From Chthonomonadaceae bacterium (GTDB taxonomy: Bacteria > Armatimonadota > Chthonomonadetes > Chthonomonadales > Chthonomonadaceae), in NCBI GenBank assembly GCA_025054835.1, contig JANWZQ010000006.1, positions 1-64,000 of the forward strand: a stretch of DNA of 64,000 nucleotides. Direction: 5' to 3'. This document shows, piece by piece, positions 47,993-56,695 of the stretch. Made by a program: the position numbers and the translations under genes. Each line of letters begins with the position of its first letter. Position 1 is the first letter of the stretch. The notes under the pieces were generated by a model. It worked only from the letters and a program-made list of their open reading frames with translations. It was not told where the DNA came from and made no database searches.

Positions 47993-49226
47993 CAGGGTGG
48001 CTGTGACCGGTTTCCTCCACGGTGAGCAGGTGCGAGACGTCGGCGCTCTCTTCCAGAGCGACCGATCCGGAGACGGGCGTTCGGGCCAGCAGCGACTTGA
48101 GCAATGGCGGGGCGATGACCGACGTCAGCAGGGACATGGCGATGATAATCGAGTAGGTGGTTGCCGGGAAGATACCGGCCTGCTTGCCCAGACTGGCCAC
48201 AATGATCCCCACTTCGCCCCGGGGCACCATCCCGATCCCCACGATCAACGCGGGTTTCATCCCCAGTGACAGAGCGCCAAGGCCGCAACCGATCAGCTTG
48301 CTGATGACTGCCAGCAGAGTCACGATCGCAACCGTACCCAGAGCCGCCCAGCTACCCAGCGCGCTCAGGTTCACCTGGGCCCCGGTTGTTACAAAGAAGA
48401 AGGGCACCAGAAAGGCCATCAGGGGTTGCACCTGTCTCTCCAGAGCATTCCGGTGACGCGCTTCTGCCAGCACCATACCGGCCAGAAACGCACCGATGAT
48501 TGCGGCCAGACCGATCCGCGAGGCCGAGGCCGCCAGCCCGAGACAGAGAGCCAGCGACAGAGTGAGCGGGGAGAGCGGATTGATCGGCAGATCGAGCAGT
48601 GCGGAGCGCGTGCGCATGATCCGCGTGCCCACCAGCGTGATAACGACCACGAACCCGATGGCCTGCAACAGCACAAGAACCAGTCGCGTCACATCCACAC
48701 CGCCCCCGGCCTGCAACGCGGTGACCACGCCCAGCAGCAACATCGCCAGAATATCGTCGATCACTGCGGCGCCCAGGATCACCCGGCTCTCGATCCGGCC
48801 CAGCGCGCCCAGATCGTGCAGGACCCGTGCGGTAATGCCAGCCGAGGTGGCCACAAAGGCTGCGGCCACGAACATAGCCTTCGACATCGGGAAGCCGGAC
48901 TGAGCTGCCCAGAGCGCGCCCAGCACAAAGGGCACCACCACACCGATCACTCCCACCAGAGTGGCCGACTTGCCGACGCGCCGCAGATCGCCGGCTCGCG
49001 TCTCCAGACCCACGGAGAACAACAGCAGAACCGCACCGATCTCCGCCAGTACTTCCAGAGGCTCGTTGATCTGGACCCACCCGAGCACCGAAGGGCCAAC
49101 CAGACATCCTGCTGTGATTTCACCCACCACTGCAGGCAGTTTCAGGCGTTGCGCGACCTCGGCGCCAGCCTGTGCCGCTACGAATACCACAAAGAGCATC
49201 AGCAAAATGTCGCTGGTATGATGCAT
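47958..49226 (-). CDS. CPA2-family cation:proton antiporter
   Basis: A 422-residue membrane protein with about 12 segments. I chose ATG 49226 (MHHTSDILLMLF) with GGGAG before it. The motif VVGEITAGCLVGPSVLG, the ion-binding Asp pair in GAAVIDDILAMLLL and SLGMKPALIVGIGMVPRGEVGII are typical of KefB/NapA-like exchangers. It lacks a C-terminal TrkA-N domain, so it is a short CPA2 form. Its role may be Na+ or K+ exchange against protons. Confidence 0.88.
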   Translation of the reverse strand: MHHTSDILLMLFVVFVAAQAGAEVAQRLKLPAVVGEITAGCLVGPSVLGWVQINEPLEVLAEIGAVLLLFSVGLETRAGDLRRVGKSATLVGVIGVVVPFVLGALWAAQSGFPMSKAMFVAAAFVATSAGITARVLHDLGALGRIESRVILGAAVIDDILAMLLLGVVTALQAGGGVDVTRLVLVLLQAIGFVVVITLVGTRIMRTRSALLDLPINPLSPLTLSLALCLGLAASASRIGLAAIIGAFLAGMVLAEARHRNALERQVQPLMAFLVPFFFVTTGAQVNLSALGSWAALGTVAIVTLLAVISKLIGCGLGALSLGMKPALIVGIGMVPRGEVGIIVASLGKQAGIFPATTYSIIIAMSLLTSVIAPPLLKSLLARTPVSGSVALEESADVSHLLTVEETGHSHPVSTAQRSDASS

Positions 49227-49315
49227 CCACTCACTCCCTCTGCCACGATTTCCACGGGTGGATCCGGGTTCCCTCTGCCCGGTGTTCGCCTCTGAGTTCT
49301 CGTCGTCCTGTTGCC

Positions 49316-49321
49316 TATAAT
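49316..49321 (+). promoter_or_regulatory. Perfect -10 box for the methyltransferase gene
   Basis: TATAAT lies 33 bases upstream of the start at 49354. The best -35 is poor (CTGAGT, 18 bp upstream), so an activator or another sigma factor may be needed. Confidence 0.45.
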
Positions 49322-49353
49322 TCTGATTGAACACCTCGAAAAGGTTCCAAACC

Positions 49354-50271
49354 ATGACGGCACAACAATCCCCTACCGTCATCCCCGGCACCGGGTCGCG
49401 CGGGCAGGCCGCGGAATGTACCGGGAGCACGCTATCGCAGTGGCCTCTCTGCACACTGGCGGACCCACGCACGGAGGAAGACCCGGAGTGGCGCGCACTG
49501 GCCTGTGCCATCTACCGGGGTGTTGCGGACCCGGATCCTGAGACGTATCGCTCTCTCTTCGCGCCGGACAGTACGGTCAACCGCAAAAAAGTCTGGGAGA
49601 CAACGCACGTCACGTACGGGTTGCGCGCCCTCGGCCTTCTGGACGGGACACGGGTTGGCTTTGGCGTCGGTTGCGGCAGGGAACCGTTGCTCTACTACCT
49701 CACGCACCATACAGCCCGGTTGTACGCCTCCGACGTTTACGGGTTCGGATGGGCGTCCGCGCCACTCGAAATGTTACATGATCCGGCACCGTTCGCCCCC
49801 TATGCTTACGTTCCAGAGCGCCTCACGGTACTGCAGATGGACGCGACCCGTCTGGTGATGCCCGACGCTTCCGTCGATTTTGTCTACTCCATCTCCGCGA
49901 TCGAGCATTTCGGCGGGCTCCGGCACGCGCTGGCCCACGTGCGGGAGGCCGCGCGCATCCTGCGGCCCGGAGGCGTCCTGGCCTTCTCCACAGAGTTCGT
50001 CCTGCGTACAGGGGCTGCAGGACCTGCCCCCGGCACCGGAGACCTCTTTCATCGCACCACACTGGAATGGCTGATCCTGAACAGTGGCCTGCAGCGCGTG
50101 CAACCGCACTGTCTGACCCCGCACCCGGAATTGCTGGAGAGGCCGGCAGTAATCCACCTGCCCGAGTGGCAGATCGCACCGGAGCATTTCGACCGCCTGA
50201 GCAGTCAGGTGCAGGACACGTTGTTCACCGACGTAACGGTGCTGCTGCGCAAGCCAGTCTCATGCCTCTAG
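49354..50271 (+). CDS. SAM-dependent methyltransferase
   Basis: A 305-residue class I methyltransferase starting at ATG 49354 (an in-frame TTG at 49327 is the alternative). The first 95 residues contain no known domain. Motif I is GVGCGREPLLYYL, motif II region is LQMDATRLVMPDASVDFVYS, then SAIEHFGG and AARILRPGGVLAFSTE. It resembles type-11 methyltransferases that act on sugars or lipids. The nearby gmd-rmd genes hint at glycan work, but it is not in the same operon. Confidence 0.8.
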   Translation: MTAQQSPTVIPGTGSRGQAAECTGSTLSQWPLCTLADPRTEEDPEWRALACAIYRGVADPDPETYRSLFAPDSTVNRKKVWETTHVTYGLRALGLLDGTRVGFGVGCGREPLLYYLTHHTARLYASDVYGFGWASAPLEMLHDPAPFAPYAYVPERLTVLQMDATRLVMPDASVDFVYSISAIEHFGGLRHALAHVREAARILRPGGVLAFSTEFVLRTGAAGPAPGTGDLFHRTTLEWLILNSGLQRVQPHCLTPHPELLERPAVIHLPEWQIAPEHFDRLSSQVQDTLFTDVTVLLRKPVSCL

Positions 50272-50351
50272 GTTGTGGCAGGAAAATCTGACCGCTGTGC
50301 GGAAACCCCGGTCGGGAATGTTGCGCACGATACGCGCGAAAGGAGAGACCG

Positions 50352-50846
50352 ATGGCCGGGGTGACATTGACAGTGAACGGCAAAAAGGTAACGGTGGATG
50401 TTGACCCGGATACCCCGCTGCTCTGGGTATTGCGCGATCATCTGGGACTGACAGCGACCAAGTACGGGTGCGGCATCGCGCAGTGCGGGGCCTGCACGGT
50501 GCTGCAGGATGGGGTGGCCATCAAGTCCTGCGTGACGCCCACAGTAGCGGTGAGTGGCAAGAAGATCCTCACTCTGGAAGGACTGCCGGCCGCGCAGAAG
50601 AAAGCGCTGCAATCGGCATGGGTAGCGGAAGAAGTGCCTCAGTGCGGCTACTGTCAGATCGGCATGATCATGGCCACCGCAGGCCTGCTGAACACGAAGC
50701 CCCTCCCGACCGACGCCGACATTGACAACGAACTCTCGCACAACATCTGCCGTTGCGGAACCTACCTGCGCATCCGTCGCGCGATCCATCGGGCGGCCAG
50801 AACGCTCGCCGCAAGCCGGCCGCAGACCCGACCGAAGTCAGAGTAA
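50352..50846 (+). CDS. [2Fe-2S] subunit of xanthine-dehydrogenase-family oxidoreductase (IorA-like), orphan
   Basis: A 164-residue ferredoxin-type small subunit with AAGGAGAG before its ATG. The plant-type cluster is [13 protein letters not shown], with a third Cys in SCVTP, and the second cluster uses CGYCQIGMI and [14 protein letters not shown]. Members pass electrons from a molybdopterin subunit. The large molybdopterin subunit normally encoded next is missing here, so it is either distant or lost. It converges on the EAL gene with a 9-base gap. Confidence 0.88.
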   Translation: MAGVTLTVNGKKVTVDVDPDTPLLWVLRDHLGLTATKYGCGIAQCGACTVLQDGVAIKSCVTPTVAVSGKKILTLEGLPAAQKKALQSAWVAEEVPQCGYCQIGMIMATAGLLNTKPLPTDADIDNELSHNICRCGTYLRIRRAIHRAARTLAASRPQTRPKSE

Positions 50847-50855
50847 CAGGGGCGC

Positions 50856-53111
50856 TCACATGTCCCCCGACCCGTGCCGTAGACTGCGCAGGGCCTCCTC
50901 GATCGCATCCAGCGCCTGACGCGGACGACTCCATCGCCGCCCCTCGGAGGATTGTGCCACAACGCGCAGGCGGCAGATCGGCACAGAGCGCACGCGTCCT
51001 CCCTCTTCCAGCGGAAAGCGCCCCGCGCGCACGCATTCCTCGGGAAAAAAGCGGGTGATCTGCGCGTCAAACCCGGCAATCAGCGCGCGACAGAGCGCGC
51101 GCATGTGCGCAGGAGCTGTCAGGAGCACGAAATCATCCATCCCCGGATGGGCGACAAATCCACTGGCGCCATCGTACTGCTGTGACAGGCGCAGGATCAT
51201 GTCACCGGTCGCCCGGAGCATCTCATCGCCGGCGGCTACCCCAAAGCGGCGAACGAACGCTTCCAGCCGGGTAATATCGGCGCGCACGATAGCGCAGGGT
51301 TGCTGCGCCGTAAGTCGTTCCTGCAATTCCTGCTCCAGGGCCACATAATCTGCCAGTCCGGTGAGCGGGTTAACGTGCCGGTTCCGGCCATCCTGCAGGG
51401 CGGTCACTGCCTCGAACAACAGACGTGTGGGCACCACACCAACATATTCATTGTTGTCACGGACGACAATGATGTCGGACTGGAGGCTGATGTCGGGGCG
51501 CGCGATCGCCTGACGCGCAGCATCTTCGATGGGCGTTGCGGCATCCACGAAGAGCGCATCGGTATGCATCCATTGCACAATAGGTTGCGCAGGCATGATG
51601 CTGGCCATCTGCGCCGCGCTCGCCATGTCCAGCGCGTTCTGCAGGCGATCGCGCATGAGCAGACCCAGAGCACACCCGTTATCCACCACCACCACACTGC
51701 TCAGGCTGGCGTCCCGGGCAAACCGTCTGGCGGCCTCCGCCAGAGGCAGATCAGGAGCACAGGCCGGGTGGGGACGGGCCATCGCGCCCATGGAGCGTGT
51801 CCTGCCTGCCTCGGTGCGCGCCCGCTGGCCAGCGCGCTGCTGAATGAACTCACGCACCTCGCGCGGAACGCCCTGAAAATCCTCCGCGGGCTTGCCCAGA
51901 TAGTACCCCTGTCCGTAGGGCACGCCCAGATCGATCAGCGTGGCCACCTCCTCCCGGGTCTCCATGCCCTCTGCCAGCAATGCGGTGCCGATATGCCGGG
52001 CGTACTGCGTGAGTGCCTCCAGCAGGGCGCGGTGCGATCCGATACTGTCCATGCCCCGGATCAACGTGTGATCAATTTTCACAAAATCCGGCCGCAGCTG
52101 TGCGATGGTGCTCAGGCTGCTGTAGCCAGCGCCCGCATCATCCACGGCGATCCGGAACCCCTCTTCGCGCAGATGGGCAACAAACTGTAGCAGGCGCGGA
52201 AAGTCGCTCAGGGTCTGCCGTTCCGTGATCTCGATCACAACACTGGTCGGGTTGATCCCGTATTCCCGGGCGCGCATCGAGAGCGAGCGGTCATGCAGAT
52301 GCAGGTATGCCAGCCCGCCCGCATCAATGTTGACAAAGAGCAATTTGGGCTTGCCCCGCTGGATCCCCATGCGAGCCGCCTGCGCGAAACACTGATCCAT
52401 GCAGGCGATATCGAACCAGGCCACCATTTCCGCCTTGCTGGCAGCGGCAAACATCTGCCCCGGCCTGCGTAGAGTGGCCCCCCGGGGGCCACGCACCAGA
52501 GCTTCGTAACCGAGCGTCTGGCCGGTACGCAGGTTGACGATTGGCTGGAACAGTGTGCTGAGCCGCTTGTAAAGGATGATCTCCAGCAGAGCGTTCAGCT
52601 CGGCAATGTTGCCCTGCAGCGCCTCGCCGATCTGGAAAAGGGATACCGGTACCACAGAGAACGCCAGTGGCTCCTGCGACGATGCCGCATCCTCCGGCGA
52701 GAGCGTGTCGGGCGCCGGCAGGGCGATGGCCGGTGGACGCATTCCAGCCTCTGTGCGCCAGGTCATATCCAGATGCTGCGCGAGCGTGTGACACAACACG
52801 TGAATGGAGGTCGCGCTCAGTTCCCAGTCGGCGCCTTCTGGCGTGTGCAGGGCAATGGCCCACGTGTCGGCCAGCAGCGGCCAGACTTCCGTGCGTGCTG
52901 GCTCCATCAACGTGGCGCTCAGATGGCGCTCGATGTGGTGCAGGCCGAGCCACGCTGCGGCTCCGGGGTGGGAAGCCCGGAGCAGGAGGGTGACACAACC
53001 GGGCATGAAGCGTGCCAGCAGGCGTTCCAGGGGTTCTGCATGAGCCGCCGGGATCGGCACTTCTCTGGACGGTGTGAGCGATATCAGAGATGCCAGCCGT
53101 TGAGGCTGCAT
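50856..53111 (-). CDS. EAL-CBS-degenerate GGDEF cyclic-di-GMP phosphodiesterase
   Basis: A 751-residue cytoplasmic protein starting at ATG 53111 (AAAGGA ten bases before). Residues 1-180 are unassigned. The EAL domain (about 183-430) has YEALVRGP at 202-209, VNIDAGG, VIEITERQ, VDDAGAGYSS, FVKIDHTLI and AEGMETREE, all catalytic residues kept. A CBS pair follows (about 455-590) and a GGDEF-type domain (about 600-740) whose motif is changed to PGMDDF, so it should not make c-di-GMP. The CBS pair may sense a nucleotide. No membrane segment is visible. Confidence 0.88.
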   Translation of the reverse strand: MQPQRLASLISLTPSREVPIPAAHAEPLERLLARFMPGCVTLLLRASHPGAAAWLGLHHIERHLSATLMEPARTEVWPLLADTWAIALHTPEGADWELSATSIHVLCHTLAQHLDMTWRTEAGMRPPAIALPAPDTLSPEDAASSQEPLAFSVVPVSLFQIGEALQGNIAELNALLEIILYKRLSTLFQPIVNLRTGQTLGYEALVRGPRGATLRRPGQMFAAASKAEMVAWFDIACMDQCFAQAARMGIQRGKPKLLFVNIDAGGLAYLHLHDRSLSMRAREYGINPTSVVIEITERQTLSDFPRLLQFVAHLREEGFRIAVDDAGAGYSSLSTIAQLRPDFVKIDHTLIRGMDSIGSHRALLEALTQYARHIGTALLAEGMETREEVATLIDLGVPYGQGYYLGKPAEDFQGVPREVREFIQQRAGQRARTEAGRTRSMGAMARPHPACAPDLPLAEAARRFARDASLSSVVVVDNGCALGLLMRDRLQNALDMASAAQMASIMPAQPIVQWMHTDALFVDAATPIEDAARQAIARPDISLQSDIIVVRDNNEYVGVVPTRLLFEAVTALQDGRNRHVNPLTGLADYVALEQELQERLTAQQPCAIVRADITRLEAFVRRFGVAAGDEMLRATGDMILRLSQQYDGASGFVAHPGMDDFVLLTAPAHMRALCRALIAGFDAQITRFFPEECVRAGRFPLEEGGRVRSVPICRLRVVAQSSEGRRWSRPRQALDAIEEALRSLRHGSGDM

Positions 53112-53187
53112 GCACGTGCTGTCCTTTCGCGCGATTTCTGTTTCCACTTGTTCATTCCACAGTTGGCGCGCAAAAGCATAGCGAATT

Positions 53188-54390
53188 TCACACAGCGGGG
53201 GCCGGATGACGCGGTGGCAGGCGATAGTGAGCCTGCAGAGAAATGCCAGCCACAAGAATACCGATCCAGAAAGGCAGCTGATGATTGGCCGTCGTCTGCC
53301 AGAGGTATGCCCCGAGAAACGGAACGGTCACTGCAGCGATGTGATTCATGGTAACTCCCATGGAGACGCACGGTGTCAGCTCGTTGGGGCGGGCAATGCG
53401 GTGCAGGTAGGTCGTGTAGCCCACGCTGAAATTGAACAGAACACGGTCGATGACAAACAACGCGTACAGAAACTCGCGATGGCGCATGGTAGCATAGCCA
53501 GCGAAAATGGCGATCAACGTCGCGCTGTAAAAGATCAGAGGACGCCGTTCCCCGACACGATCGATCAGACGACCGATTGCCGGCGCGGTCATTGCCGCAA
53601 GCAGCGCGCTAAAAAACTGCAGGAGCAGCATAGCGGACAACGGGGCCCGGTACACTGCGATCAGTGTGAACGAGGCAAAAATGCTGAAAATCTGACGACG
53701 ACAACCGTCCAGAAAGGTGAGCAAATAATACAGGCCATAGTCCCGGCGAAAGATCAGGCGAGCACGCGGGGCTCCTGCAGCATGATGTGAAAGCACCATG
53801 CACAGGAGTGCGGCAAGACCGATACAGAGCCCGCCTGCGTAGAAGTAGTGCCGGTAAGAGAGTCCGGGAGCGAGGCGCGCGGTCAGCGAGGAAACACCCA
53901 GCGCAACCAGCGTGGCCAGCGCGCCCACCGCCGACATACGCCCCAGATGGCGCCCCCCTTCGACCCCTTTCGCCAGAGCCAGCGTGATGGCGGGTGAGAC
54001 CGCGGCCCACAGGTGAAAACCCACGGACCAGAGCACAGTGATCCCGACCAGAGGGAAGTAGCCGGGCATGTCCCCGGTCAGGGCGATACCGACTCCGGTC
54101 AGCAGCAGGCCCAGCGCAGCGACCCGCGACTCGGCCAGTGCGGCCAGCGTGCCGGCCGTGAGTGCGGCCAGCAGACCCGGCACCTCTCGCAGAGACTCCA
54201 GCTGGCCCAGTTGCAACGGGGCCGGACCGTAGCGGTCGCGCAAAAAGTTCTGGAAAACCCCGGAGTAGATCGCAAATCCGAACGCGAACAGGAAGTTCAG
54301 AGCGGTAAAGAGGGCCCAGTCACGTTGCAACGTGCCCGGCTCTTCGCGGTACGGGGAAGCAGGGATCACTCCCGGATCGGTTTGCGCCAT
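53188..54390 (-). CDS. MFS transporter, unknown substrate
   Basis: A 400-residue carrier with about 12 membrane segments. It has FGFAIYSGVFQNFLRDRYG near the start, GRLIDRVGERRPLIFYSA as the cytoplasmic loop motif, and a typical loop between halves. The substrate cannot be read from the sequence. It starts 3 bases after the 87-residue gene, so the two are co-transcribed. Confidence 0.82.
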   Translation of the reverse strand: MAQTDPGVIPASPYREEPGTLQRDWALFTALNFLFAFGFAIYSGVFQNFLRDRYGPAPLQLGQLESLREVPGLLAALTAGTLAALAESRVAALGLLLTGVGIALTGDMPGYFPLVGITVLWSVGFHLWAAVSPAITLALAKGVEGGRHLGRMSAVGALATLVALGVSSLTARLAPGLSYRHYFYAGGLCIGLAALLCMVLSHHAAGAPRARLIFRRDYGLYYLLTFLDGCRRQIFSIFASFTLIAVYRAPLSAMLLLQFFSALLAAMTAPAIGRLIDRVGERRPLIFYSATLIAIFAGYATMRHREFLYALFVIDRVLFNFSVGYTTYLHRIARPNELTPCVSMGVTMNHIAAVTVPFLGAYLWQTTANHQLPFWIGILVAGISLQAHYRLPPRHPAPAV

Positions 54391-54393
54391 CGT

Positions 54394-54657
54394 CTAACCG
54401 AGGTTCTCGTCGTAGGCGTGGCGCGGCACAATGGCGAAAGTGCGCTCTCCGTACACCGGGGCGATGTGTGCCTGGTTCATCCGGTAGTCTTCATCAATGA
54501 TGAAGGTAAAGGCGTCGGTCAGGCGGCAGAACTTCTTGAGTTCCGCGACTTCTTCCGGTGTTTCGGGAACGAGCCGCAGCACAAGAGCGATGCGTCTGCC
54601 CTCGTCGTCCTGAATGCACGGTTCCCCCGGCTTCATGCCCTCTATCTGTGCTTTCAT
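54394..54657 (-). CDS. Small conserved-looking protein upstream of the MFS gene, function unknown
   Basis: An 87-residue acidic protein with no membrane segment, no Cys pair and no clear motif; it contains RLVPETPEEVAELKKFCRLT and AFTFIIDEDYR. It lies 3 bases before the MFS start and 48 bases after the HEAT gene. The tight spacing suggests a working gene, perhaps a regulator or partner of the transporter. I do not recognise the family. Confidence 0.5.
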   Translation of the reverse strand: MKAQIEGMKPGEPCIQDDEGRRIALVLRLVPETPEEVAELKKFCRLTDAFTFIIDEDYRMNQAHIAPVYGERTFAIVPRHAYDENLG

Positions 54658-54705
54658 TCCGAATGGGATATCCTCTGGTTTTTTGAACTCCGGTCTGATA
54701 TACGC

Positions 54706-56226
54706 TCAGCGTTTACGCCCTATACGCTCCAGTTGCTCGCGCGCTACATACGCTACGTCCGGATCCGGGCTTTTCTGCAAGGCTTCCAGGATGGGGCGGG
54801 CCTCAGCAACTCCCAGATCGCCCAGCGTTACAGCGGCCCAGCGCTGGCTGATCGGGCTGGTATCGGCCGCGGCACGTTGCAGCGCAGGAAGCACCTGCGC
54901 CCCACGGCGCGCCAGCGCCTGCGAGGCGTACAGTGCGACCGGCCCCCCCCGTTTCAACGCGGCCAGCAGGGCGTCGGTAGCTGGCGTGCCAATCTCGCTG
55001 AGCGCATCGCGTGCGGCTGCAATGACCTGATCCGATGCGTCGTCCAGAGCCCGGATCAGCGGGGCGACCGCGGGTGCGTTGCCCGGGAAACCAAGCGCCC
55101 GGGCGGCCGCTGCCCGCACGGCTTCGGGCTGGGAGCGGTCACGAAGCAGCACGATCAGTGATGCGTTGGTCTCCGGAGTAGCCACCAGCTGCAGAGCCTG
55201 TGCTGCGCCAAGGCGTACCGACTCCTCGGGAGCACGCAGCGCAGCGTCCAGAAGGGCCACAACCATCCGGTTGACGGGCGCGTCCGGCGTAGGGCGTCCG
55301 GCACGGGCCAGCGCAGCAACCGCCGCCGAGCGCAACTTCAGGTCGTCGTCGGACAGCGCCCTGAGGAGGGTAGCAATCGCACGACGGGTGGCAATTTTGC
55401 CCAGTCCCGCTGCGGCCTGGGCTCGCGCCTCGTTGTCATCGTTGGGGTTACGGATCGCCTCTTCGAGCGCGTCTTCACCGGAGGGATGCGCGATGAGCGC
55501 GATCGCACCGATCGTGATACGGCGCACCTGCGCGGTATCCTGATGCATCCGCTCCTTCAGGGGAGGAATGGCTGCAGGATCACCGATCTTGCCCAGCGCC
55601 TCGGCAGCCCCGGAACGGACGCCCTCGTCCGGATCCTGGAGCTGCGCGATGAGCAGAGGCACGCTCACACGATTGGCTCCCTGACGCGTGAAGGTGGGGT
55701 GACCCAGCACATCACCTCCGGGCCCGCGTGCTCCCCCACTGGCCTTCATCTGCTCAACGATCGCCTCGACCACACCGGGTTTCGGTCCGATCCCCTTCTC
55801 CGGATCGGTGAACGCACGAATAACAGCCTTGCGGGCGTTCACGTCGCCATTCCCGAGGCCGGCAGCCAGCGCTTTGATGTGATCCGGACTTTTACCACCG
55901 ATCGCCTGCAGGGCAACGACGGCCGCATCGCGTACCTCTTTCTCCTGATCTTTGGCCATGTTGATCGCCTGCGTCACAGCCTCCGGCGTGCCGAGCGCGA
56001 CAAGAGCACCGGCGATTTTCGCGCGCGTCTCCGCCTCTTCGCCGGTGATGGAGTCCATGAACTGTTCGGCCTTGATCAGCTCGGCCGCCGCCGCCGCGCG
56101 TTGTTGTGGCGTGCCGGAGGCCATATCGTGGATCAGACGGCGCATGCGATTGCTATGGTTGACCGCGAGGCCCACCACGAGCAGCACAATCAGACCGAAG
56201 ACAATGTAGTTGAGGTACTTGCGCAC
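54706..56226 (-). CDS. Membrane-anchored HEAT-repeat protein
   Basis: A 506-residue protein starting with GTG 56226 (GAGGAG 11 bases before). A single membrane anchor lies at residues 6-25 (YIVFGLIVLLVVGLAV), followed by about 12 HEAT/PBS-lyase-like repeats with the pattern D-x-x-V-R-x-x-A-A-x-A-L-G-x-I-G-x-P (for example GVRSGAAEALGKIGDPAAIPPL). It probably binds another protein; the partner is unknown. A near-consensus promoter drives it. Confidence 0.85.
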   Translation of the reverse strand: MRKYLNYIVFGLIVLLVVGLAVNHSNRMRRLIHDMASGTPQQRAAAAAELIKAEQFMDSITGEEAETRAKIAGALVALGTPEAVTQAINMAKDQEKEVRDAAVVALQAIGGKSPDHIKALAAGLGNGDVNARKAVIRAFTDPEKGIGPKPGVVEAIVEQMKASGGARGPGGDVLGHPTFTRQGANRVSVPLLIAQLQDPDEGVRSGAAEALGKIGDPAAIPPLKERMHQDTAQVRRITIGAIALIAHPSGEDALEEAIRNPNDDNEARAQAAAGLGKIATRRAIATLLRALSDDDLKLRSAAVAALARAGRPTPDAPVNRMVVALLDAALRAPEESVRLGAAQALQLVATPETNASLIVLLRDRSQPEAVRAAAARALGFPGNAPAVAPLIRALDDASDQVIAAARDALSEIGTPATDALLAALKRGGPVALYASQALARRGAQVLPALQRAAADTSPISQRWAAVTLGDLGVAEARPILEALQKSPDPDVAYVAREQLERIGRKR

Positions 56227-56418
56227 AGGTTACATTCTCCTCACAGGGCCGGGCCGGCCTGCAGATCCGGATCACGCGCAGGGGCGTTGCCCCGTACAGG
56301 GAAGGCATGGCCTTTCGCAGGCCCGCCCCACCTCGGGACGATGCACAACCCGGGAAAGAAAGTCCGCGCAGTCGGGCCCGAAAGAGAGAAGGGTTCCATT
56401 GCATACCCTGTTAGGGGT

Positions 56419-56447
56419 AGTATAACGGAGTTGGAGAACCGTGTCAA
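56419..56447 (-). promoter_or_regulatory. Near-consensus sigma-70 promoter of the HEAT gene
   Basis: On the minus strand TTGACA (56447-56442), exactly 17 bp, then TATACT (56424-56419): the best promoter match I saw in the window. Confidence 0.8.
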
Positions 56448-56563
56448 TACTGCGGGAAGCCACCCTGCAACGCTCCTGTGGAACCTCAAGTGCCCGGCCG
56501 CAAGTGCAATTTGTCACGCATGGTAAGCGTAACAGACTGTAGTGCAGAAGAAATGCGAAGTGG

Positions 56564-56591
56564 TTGACGGGCTTGTGTCATCTGTGATAAA
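56564..56591 (+). promoter_or_regulatory. Likely sigma-70 promoter of the nuo operon
   Basis: TTGACG (56564-56569), a 16-bp spacer and GATAAA (56586-56591) preceded by TGT (extended -10). It is about 105 bases before nuoA. Confidence 0.55.
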
Positions 56592-56598
56592 GTTCACA
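56583..56598. promoter_or_regulatory. Perfect CRP/FNR-type palindrome TGTGA-N6-TCACA
   Basis: TGTGATAAAGTTCACA is a perfect match to the half-site pair of the Crp/Fnr family, extended by one more C-G pair on each side (56582/56599). It covers the -10 of the likely nuo promoter, which would favour repression at this promoter. Confidence 0.6.
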
Positions 56599-56695
56599 GG
56601 GTGTGGCCAGGCGCCCGGACACATCGCCTGCGTACAGACCTTCCCGGTAGCAGGGGGCATGCACGAGCCGGGCACGGAAGAAGGAGGCAGCATCG

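Larger units (their letters stand above)
56227..56695. other. 469-bp divergent control region, HEAT gene / nuo operon
   Basis: No gene is seen. It carries a near-consensus minus-strand promoter (56419-56447), a plus-strand promoter (56564-56591) and a CRP/FNR-type palindrome (56583-56598). The HEAT leader is about 190 bases and the nuoA leader about 100 bases. Confidence 0.65.

Noticed and set aside
56399-56426. A plus-strand promoter TTGCAT-N16-TATAAC for nuoA
   Set aside because: The -10 lies on the same TATA as the much better minus-strand promoter and is over 260 bases from nuoA; the TTGACG promoter at 56564 is a better fit.
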